Assembly: GCA_014803435.1 (NCBI GenBank)
Contig: JACYFD010000001.1
Span: 496,001 to 560,000 of the forward strand
DNA from: Cellulosimicrobium terreum
GTDB lineage: Bacteria > Actinomycetota > Actinomycetes > Actinomycetales > Cellulomonadaceae
Length of the DNA stretch: 64,000 bases
Direction of reading: 5' to 3'
Position numbers and translations under genes: made by a program. The notes beneath the pieces are model-generated. The model was not told the origin of the DNA. It did not search any database and worked only from the letters and a program-made list of their open reading frames with translations. Positions 58,613-64,000 of this stretch are shown here, piece by piece. Numbering within the stretch: position 1 is the first letter of the stretch; each line of letters opens with the position of its first letter.

Positions 58613-59015
58613 GGATGACTCCTGGTGTGCGCTGGGATGACGACGCGTCCGATCTGGACGCCGGTGCGCTCACCGCGGGGTCATCGCGGCTGCGGGACGC
58701 GGCCTGTGGGGGCCGTGGGCACGGTGCTGCGTCGGCTGTGACGCAGCACCACGACACGAGTGTGCTCCGACGCGTTCTGATGCGCCAGGACCGTCGCTCG
58801 GGGCGACTTCACCCGCGCCGTACGGGCAGGTCGACCCGCACGAGCGTCGCGCACGCGCAGGTCGTGGCGAACGACACACCTGGGCGGACGGAACGCCGGA
58901 CACGTGCGAAGCGTCCTACTCTCGACGGGGGTGCTCGCGCACCCCACGGGCCGGCTGTCGTACGACGGCCCGGTGAACTGTCGTACCGGCGCCTCGGTGC
59001 CCGGAGGGAGCTCGA
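58613..59015. other. 403-bp intergenic region upstream of the ole cluster
   Basis: No convincing ORF. It holds the promoters of two divergent genes. A direct repeat CTGTCGTAC (58955-58963 and 58978-58986, 23 bases apart) lies just before oleA, the first copy within a TCGTACGA palindrome, a candidate operator. TACTCT at 58917-58922 could be a -10 box for oleA. No RNA gene recognised. Confidence 0.55.
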
Positions 59016-60038
59016 GTGTCCGGGAACGCCACCACCAGGTTCGACGACGTCGCCTTGCTGTCCGTGACCAGCAGGTTGCCGTCCACGGTCACGCCGTCGT
59101 CCGACGTCCAGCGCCGGCTGGCTCCGACGCTCGAGCGGCTGCGGCTGCCGTCGACGCTGCTGGAACGGGTCGCGGGGGTCGAGGCGCGCCGGAACTGGGG
59201 GGCGGGGGAGGACGTGACCTCCGCGACGGTCGAGGCGGCGCGCAGGGCCCTGGCCGCCGCCGACGTCGAGCCCGAGGAGGTGGGCCTGCTCATCAACACC
59301 TCGGTGACCCGCCCGCACCTGGAGCCGTCCGTCGCGGTGGCCCTGCACCACGGGCTGGGCCTGCCGAGCTCCGCCGTGAACTTCGACGTCGCGAACGCCT
59401 GCCTGGGGTTCATCAACGGGATGACGCTGGCCGCCGGCATGATCGAGTCGGGCCAGGTCCGCTACGCCGTCGTCGTCGACGGCGAGGACGCCGACGCCCT
59501 GCAGGCCAACACCGTCGAGCGGCTCCTGCGCGCGGACGTCGCGCGCGAGGACGTGCTGGCCGAGTTCGCGTCGCTGACGCTCGGCTCCGGGTCGGCCGCT
59601 GCGGTGCTCGGTCCGGCGCAGGCCCACCCGGCGGGCCACCGCGTCCTCGGCGGGGTGACGCGCGCGGCGACCCAGCACCACGGACTGTGCCTGGGCAGCC
59701 CGGAAGGGATGTTCACGGACGCCGAGGCGTTGCTCGAGGGCGGTCTGGAGCTGGTCGTGGACGCCTGGAAGGACGCGGTCCCGGAATGGGACTGGGGTTC
59801 CATGGACCGGTACGTCACGCACCAGGTCTCGCGGGTGCACACGAGCGCGATCGTCGACGCCGTCGGGCTGGACCGGGCCAAGGTGCCGACGACGTTCCCC
59901 TGGCTGGGCAACGTCGGGCCGGCATCGGTGCCCATCACGCTGGCCGAGGAGGCGGCGTCGCTCACCGCCGGTGACCGCGTGCTGCTCATGGGGGTCGGCT
60001 CCGGCATCAACACCGCCATGCTGGAGCTGGTGTGGTGA
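59016..60038 (+). CDS. oleA: OleA: acyl-CoA condensing thiolase-fold enzyme
   Basis: 340 residues. KAS-III fold with DVANACLGFINGM (nucleophile C129), YVTHQVSRVHTS (H269) and LGNVGPASVP (N299). The Glu at 103 matches the extra catalytic Glu that separates OleA from FabH, 26 residues before the Cys. Joins two fatty acyl-CoAs head to head to a 2-alkyl-3-keto acid. GTG at 59016 has GGAGGGAG upstream. First gene of oleA-oleBC-oleD. Confidence 0.92.
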   Translation: MSGNATTRFDDVALLSVTSRLPSTVTPSSDVQRRLAPTLERLRLPSTLLERVAGVEARRNWGAGEDVTSATVEAARRALAAADVEPEEVGLLINTSVTRPHLEPSVAVALHHGLGLPSSAVNFDVANACLGFINGMTLAAGMIESGQVRYAVVVDGEDADALQANTVERLLRADVAREDVLAEFASLTLGSGSAAAVLGPAQAHPAGHRVLGGVTRAATQHHGLCLGSPEGMFTDAEALLEGGLELVVDAWKDAVPEWDWGSMDRYVTHQVSRVHTSAIVDAVGLDRAKVPTTFPWLGNVGPASVPITLAEEAASLTAGDRVLLMGVGSGINTAMLELVW

Positions 60039-62692
60039 GCCTGTCCGCTGCGAGGACCGCTCCGGCCGGCCTGCCCGGCCTCGACCCACGGTTCAGCCAC
60101 GTGCGCGGCGAGTGGCACTACCTGGACAACGGGCCTGCGCTGGCGGCCCAGGGCATCCGCCCCGTCGGCACCGTGCTGGCCGTGCACGGCAACCCGACGT
60201 GGTCCTACCTGTGGCGCGACGTGCTGGTCGCTGCCGCTGCCGCCCGGGAACCCTGGCGCGTCGTCGCGGTCGACCAGCTCGAGATGGGGCTGTCCGCCCG
60301 CACCGGACGACGTCGCACCCTGGCCGACCGGGTCGCGGACCTCTCCGCGTTCACCGACGACCTCGGGCTCGACGGTCCGGTCGTCACGCTCGGGCACGAC
60401 TGGGGCGGGGTCGTCTCGCTCGGCTGGGCCGTCGACCACGCCGACCGCCTCGCCGGCGTCGCCCTGCTCAACACCGCCGTGCACCAGCCCGACGGCGCCG
60501 CGATCCCCGCGCCGCTGCGGCTCGCCCTCGCCCGGGGCGTGCACCGGCTCGGGACCCGCACCACCTCGGCCTTCCTGGACACGACGCTCGCCCTCGCCCA
60601 CCCACGGCTGCACCGCGACGTGGCCGACGCCTACCGCCTGCCCTACCGCAGCGCGGCCGACCGTGCGGGCATCGAGCAGTTCGTCGCCGACATCCCTGCG
60701 GACCTCGACCACCCGAGCCGGGCCGAGCTGGACCGGATCGCCTCCGGCGTCGCCCGGCTGGGCGAGCGAGAGGTCCCGGCGCTGCTGCTGTGGGGCGCGC
60801 GCGACCCGGTGTTCGGCGACCGCTACCTCGACGACCTCGTCGTCCGCCTGCCCCGGGCGCGCGTGCACCGGTTCGAGCAGGCCGGGCACCTGGTCGCCGA
60901 GGACGTCGACTACGCCGGACCCGTGCTGGGGTGGCTCGCGCACGACGTGCGCCCCGCCGGCCCCGGCCCGGCGCACGACGAACCTGCCGCAGCGGCGGAG
61001 GACCGGGCGGCGTCGGGCACCGGGGCCTTCCGACCGATCTGGGCGACCCTGGACGAGCGGGCCGACGACCCGGGCACCGCCACCGAACCCGCCGTGCTCG
61101 ACCTGACCACCGCTGGACCGGGGCGTGAGGTGAGCTGGGGCGCCCTGGGCCGCCAGGTGCGGCGCATCGCGGCCGGCCTGCACGCGATCGGGGTGCGTCC
61201 CGGCGACCGGGTGTCCCTGCTCGTGCGGCCCGGCCCGACGCTGACGGCCCTGGTCTACGCGTGCCTGCGCATCGGGGCGGTGGTGGTCGTGGCCGACGCC
61301 GGGCTCGGCCTGCGCGGGCTGACCCGCGCCCAGCGGGGCGCGTGGCCGCAGTACCTCGTGGGTCAGACGACGGCGCTCGTGGCCGCCCGCGGGGCGGGCT
61401 GGCCGGGGGTGCGGATCTCCGCCGACCCGCTCGACCCGGTGCGGCGCCGGGCGCTGGGCGTGGAGCACGGGCTGGTCGACGTCGCGCGTGCCGGCGAGGG
61501 CCGGGAGCTGCCGGCCGAGCCGGGTCCCGACGATCCGGCGGCGGTGCTGTTCACCTCGGGCTCGACCGGCCCGGCCAAGGGGGTCCTGTACACGCACGGG
61601 CGCCTGTCCGCGCTGTGCGGGGCCCTGGGCGCGCACCTCGGCGTCGGGCCCGAGACGGGCCTGGTGACCGGGTTCGCGCCGTTCGCACTGCTCGGCCCGG
61701 CGCTCGGGACGCGCTCCGTGACGCCGGACATGGACGTCTCCTCGCCGCGCACGCTCACCGCGCGAGCCGTCGCCGACGCCGTGCGGGCCACCGGCGCGCT
61801 GCTGGTGTTCCTGTCCCCGGCGGCGATCCTCAACGTCGTCGAGACTGCCGTCGACGCGAGCTCCGGGCTGGACGGCGCGGACCGGGACGCGCTCGGGCGC
61901 GTGCAGACGTTCGTGTCCACCGGAGCGCCGATCAGCGCCGAGCTGCTGGCCGCCGCGCAGTCGATCATGCCGGCCGCGGAGCCGCACACCCCGTACGGCA
62001 TGACCGAGTGCCTGCTGGTCACCGACATCACCCTGGCAGGGATCCGGGCGGTCGCGTCCGCGCCCGACGCGGGCGTGTGCGTGGGGCGACCCGTCGGCTC
62101 GGCGCAGGTGCTCGTCAGCGCGCTGGACGACGACGGCGCGGCCACCGGCGCGCCCTCGGACGCGCCGGGGGTGCTGGGCGAGGTCCTGGTCAGCGCCGCG
62201 CACCTCAAGGAGAGCTACGACCGGCGCTGGCTGACCGACGTCGCCGCCGAGCGGGACACCCCGCCGGGCCACTGGCACCGCACCGGGGACGTCGGGCACC
62301 TGGACGACGACGGTCGGCTCTGGATCGAGGGCCGCCTCGCGCACGTGCTGACGACGGCACGGGGTCCGCTGGCTCCGGTCGGCCCGGAGCAGGCGGTCGA
62401 GCGGGTCGACGGCGTGCGCCGCGCGGCCGTCGTCGGTGTGGGTCCCGCGGGGGTGCAGCAGGCGGTCGCGGTCGTCGAGTCGCTGCCGGCCGCGCGGCGC
62501 CCGGGTCTGGCACCGACCGCGCTCGCCGAGGAGGTGCGCGCGGCGGCTGCCGACGGGTCGGTCGCGCTCGCGGCTGTGCTCGTGGTGCCCGAGCTGCCGA
62601 CGGACGTGCGGCACAACTCCAAGATCGACCGGGCGCGGCTGGCCTCCTGGGCCGACGGGGTCCTGGCCGGCGGTCGGGTGGGTGCGCCGTGA
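60035..62692 (+). CDS. oleBC: OleBC fusion: beta-lactone decarboxylase plus beta-lactone synthetase
   Basis: 885 residues. Residues 15-310 are the OleB part, a haloalkane-dehalogenase-like alpha/beta hydrolase with nucleophile in LGHDWGGVVS (D122) and the HGNPTWSYLWRD oxyanion loop. After a linker, residues about 330-885 are OleC, an AMP-forming ligase fold: FTSGSTGPAKGVLYTHG, PYGMTECLL, RTGDVGHLDDDGRLWIEG. OleC makes the beta-lactone from the beta-hydroxy acid and OleB removes CO2 to give the alkene. The fused form is typical of actinobacteria. GTG at 60035 overlaps the oleA stop; GTG at 60032 is an alternative. Confidence 0.93.
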   Translation: MSLSAARTAPAGLPGLDPRFSHVRGEWHYLDNGPALAAQGIRPVGTVLAVHGNPTWSYLWRDVLVAAAAAREPWRVVAVDQLEMGLSARTGRRRTLADRVADLSAFTDDLGLDGPVVTLGHDWGGVVSLGWAVDHADRLAGVALLNTAVHQPDGAAIPAPLRLALARGVHRLGTRTTSAFLDTTLALAHPRLHRDVADAYRLPYRSAADRAGIEQFVADIPADLDHPSRAELDRIASGVARLGEREVPALLLWGARDPVFGDRYLDDLVVRLPRARVHRFEQAGHLVAEDVDYAGPVLGWLAHDVRPAGPGPAHDEPAAAAEDRAASGTGAFRPIWATLDERADDPGTATEPAVLDLTTAGPGREVSWGALGRQVRRIAAGLHAIGVRPGDRVSLLVRPGPTLTALVYACLRIGAVVVVADAGLGLRGLTRAQRGAWPQYLVGQTTALVAARGAGWPGVRISADPLDPVRRRALGVEHGLVDVARAGEGRELPAEPGPDDPAAVLFTSGSTGPAKGVLYTHGRLSALCGALGAHLGVGPETGLVTGFAPFALLGPALGTRSVTPDMDVSSPRTLTARAVADAVRATGALLVFLSPAAILNVVETAVDASSGLDGADRDALGRVQTFVSTGAPISAELLAAAQSIMPAAEPHTPYGMTECLLVTDITLAGIRAVASAPDAGVCVGRPVGSAQVLVSALDDDGAATGAPSDAPGVLGEVLVSAAHLKESYDRRWLTDVAAERDTPPGHWHRTGDVGHLDDDGRLWIEGRLAHVLTTARGPLAPVGPEQAVERVDGVRRAAVVGVGPAGVQQAVAVVESLPAARRPGLAPTALAEEVRAAAADGSVALAAVLVVPELPTDVRHNSKIDRARLASWADGVLAGGRVGAP

Positions 62693-63687
62693 GGGTGCTG
62701 GTCACGGGTGCCTCGGGGTTGCTCGGCGGCGCGGTCGCGCGGGTGCTGGCCGCCCGGGGCGACCAGGTGCGGACCTTCCAGCGGCGCCCGTCGGGGGTGA
62801 CGGGCGTCGAGGACGCCGCCGGGTCGCTGGTCGATCCACGGGCCGTCGCCGCGGCCGTCACCGAGGTCGACGCCGTCGTCCACCTGGCCGCGAAGGTGTC
62901 GCTGGCGGGCGACCCGGCCGAGTTCGCGGCCGTGAACGTGGAGGGGACCCGCACGCTGCTGGACGCGGCCGAACGGGCCGGGGTGCGGCGGTTCGTGCAG
63001 GTGTCCTCGCCGTCGGTGGCGCACCTCGGCGACTCGTTGGTGGGCGTCGGTGCGGTTCCGGCCGACCCGGAGCGCGCGCGCGGCGAGTACGCGCGGACCA
63101 AGGCGGCCGGGGAGCTGCTGGCGCTGGCGCGGGACGGGGAGGGCCTGCGGGGCATGAGGGTGACTGCGGTGCGCCCGCACGCGGTGTGGGGACCCGGTGA
63201 CACCCAGCTCGTCGAGCGCGTCGTAGCCCGCGCGGCCCGAGGCCGGCTGCCGCTGCTGGGGCACGGGGCCGCGCTCATCGACACCACCTACCTGGACAAC
63301 GCCGCCGACGGCATCGTCGCCGCGCTCGACCGGCTGGGCGACCCCGACTCCGTGGTGCGCGGGCGTGCCTACGTGCTGACCAACGGCGAGCCGCGTCCGG
63401 TGGCCGACCTGCTGACCGGGATCTGCCGGGCTGCCGGGGTCGCGCCGCCGCGTTGGCGGGTGCCGGCCGGGCTGGCCCGGACCGCGGGCGGGGCCGTCGA
63501 GGTGGTCTGGCGCGTGCGCCCCGGGGCCGACGAGCCGCCGATGACGCGCTTCCTCGCCGAACAGCTCTCCACCGCGCACTGGTTCGACCAGCGCGAGACC
63601 CGGGCCGATCTCCGGTGGACCCCGGCCGTCAGCCTCGACGAGGGGTTCCGCCGCCTCGCCGCCCACTACGGCGGCGCCACCGGCTGA
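62689..63687 (+). CDS. oleD: OleD: NADPH-dependent 2-alkyl-3-ketoacid reductase
   Basis: 332 residues, extended SDR fold: TGASGLLGGAVARVL (6-20), VVHLAAKVSLAGDP, VSSPSVAH (Ser), and EYARTKAAGE with catalytic Y134 and K138. Reduces the OleA product to the beta-hydroxy acid. Overlaps oleBC (GTGA). Completes the minimal olefin pathway; order of action A, D, C, B. Confidence 0.92.
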   Translation: MRVLVTGASGLLGGAVARVLAARGDQVRTFQRRPSGVTGVEDAAGSLVDPRAVAAAVTEVDAVVHLAAKVSLAGDPAEFAAVNVEGTRTLLDAAERAGVRRFVQVSSPSVAHLGDSLVGVGAVPADPERARGEYARTKAAGELLALARDGEGLRGMRVTAVRPHAVWGPGDTQLVERVVARAARGRLPLLGHGAALIDTTYLDNAADGIVAALDRLGDPDSVVRGRAYVLTNGEPRPVADLLTGICRAAGVAPPRWRVPAGLARTAGGAVEVVWRVRPGADEPPMTRFLAEQLSTAHWFDQRETRADLRWTPAVSLDEGFRRLAAHYGGATG

Positions 63688-63715
63688 CGCCGGACCAGGG
63701 CCATGCCCGCGATGG

Positions 63716-64000
63716 TCAGCGACGCACGGACAGGTCCACCCACACGAGCCGGTGGTCGCTGCTCGGGAACGGGTAGACCCCGGTGAGCCGGGACAGCGGG
63801 TCGGCCTGCACGGGCCAGAACACCCCGGCGTCGCGCACGCGCAGGTCGCGCGACGGCAGCACGTAGTCGGCGCGCAGGTTGCCGGGTGCGGTGTCCGCGA
63901 AGTCGGCGGTGTCGAGCGCGGGGTCGCCCCGGTGGGTCGCGTTGGCGCCGCCCTGGAGCGCGGCGGCCTCGACCGCGCCGTCGGACGTCGGCGCCGGGTC
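63716..64000 (-). CDS. Endonuclease/exonuclease/phosphatase family protein (C-terminal part)
   Basis: The last 94 codons of a gene that runs off the window. Read from the edge: ...DPALDTADFADTAPGNLRAD, then YVLPSRDLRV, and the family-typical SSDHRLVWVDLSVRR end with the conserved Asp-His (SDH). Probably a secreted phosphodiesterase-type nuclease, to judge by similar proteins. Convergent with oleD, 28 bases apart. Confidence 0.8.
   Translation of the reverse strand, partial: DPAPTSDGAVEAAALQGGANATHRGDPALDTADFADTAPGNLRADYVLPSRDLRVRDAGVFWPVQADPLSRLTGVYPFPSSDHRLVWVDLSVRR

Noticed and set aside
59462-62614. A 1050-codon minus-strand frame opposite oleA-oleBC
   Set aside because: Same reason; the plus strand encodes enzymes with all catalytic motifs.

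Overview
The window is very GC-rich chromosomal DNA (strong G/C bias at third codon positions, many GTG starts, 1- to 4-base gene overlaps) from a high-GC Gram-positive bacterium. The gene set fits the Cellulomonas / Promicromonospora group of Actinobacteria: a secreted GH16 glucanase with two F5/8-type domains next to a LacI regulator, several LacI-controlled sugar loci, a choice-of-anchor/DUF5979 wall protein with an LAxTG-type sorting signal, an oleA-oleBC-oleD olefin cluster, and many genes with a TANNNT box 6-7 bases before the start codon (leaderless transcripts). The genus is an inference. No rRNA, tRNA, CRISPR array, transposase or phage gene was seen.

Layout. 1-7.2 kb: a membrane protein, an NAD-kinase-like/SPFH pair divergent from an NrtR-type Nudix regulator with a perfect palindromic operator between them, an unknown coiled-coil membrane protein, and a Pit phosphate transporter behind a PHO-box-like array. 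7.2-10.2 kb: LacI regulator and GH16 glucanase. 10.5-18.7 kb: seven tightly coupled genes (MauE-like membrane protein, thioredoxin-like protein, exporter-type ABC protein, SARP regulator, LolD-type ATPase, signal-peptidase-like protease, FtsX-type permease) facing a 55-codon gene for a small Cys- and aromatic-rich peptide. I read this as a peptide maturation, export and self-protection locus that fits no family I can name. 18.8-24.2 kb: GH3 enzyme, the repeat-rich wall protein and a SRPBCC protein. 24.3-32.0 kb: hydrolase, threonine-aldolase-like lyase, GH13 enzyme coupled to a luciferase-like flavoprotein, VanZ protein, lipoprotein, and a WXG/calpain-protease fusion followed by a possible immunity gene.

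32.0-38.3 kb: fucose-isomerase-like gene with its LacI repressor in a MarR-YchJ-LacI overlap chain, a triple MarR operator shared with an FMN reductase, and a secreted LVIVD protein with two chitin-binding-like modules. 38.4-39.1 kb: DUF305 lipoprotein. 39.2-51.4 kb: a ten-gene LacI-controlled catabolic operon with a sugar ABC transporter, two ADP-ribosylglycohydrolase-family proteins, a PfkB kinase, a TIM-barrel/formylglycine-enzyme-like fusion, a class III CoA-transferase and a CitE-like lyase. This combination suggests uptake and breakdown of an unusual ribosyl/glycosyl-carboxylate compound. 51.5-54.1 kb: a WXG-like small protein and a large alpha-helical partner, probably type VII secretion related. 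54.2-58.6 kb: exported asparaginase-like enzyme, PLP decarboxylase, ScyD/ScyE-type secreted propeller. 59.0-63.7 kb: olefin biosynthesis. 63.7-64.0 kb: the end of an endonuclease/exonuclease/phosphatase-fold protein.

A separate signal is a 60-base dispersed palindrome that occurs twice, in opposite orientations, inside two unrelated reading frames (3498-3557 and 48322-48381) without breaking either.
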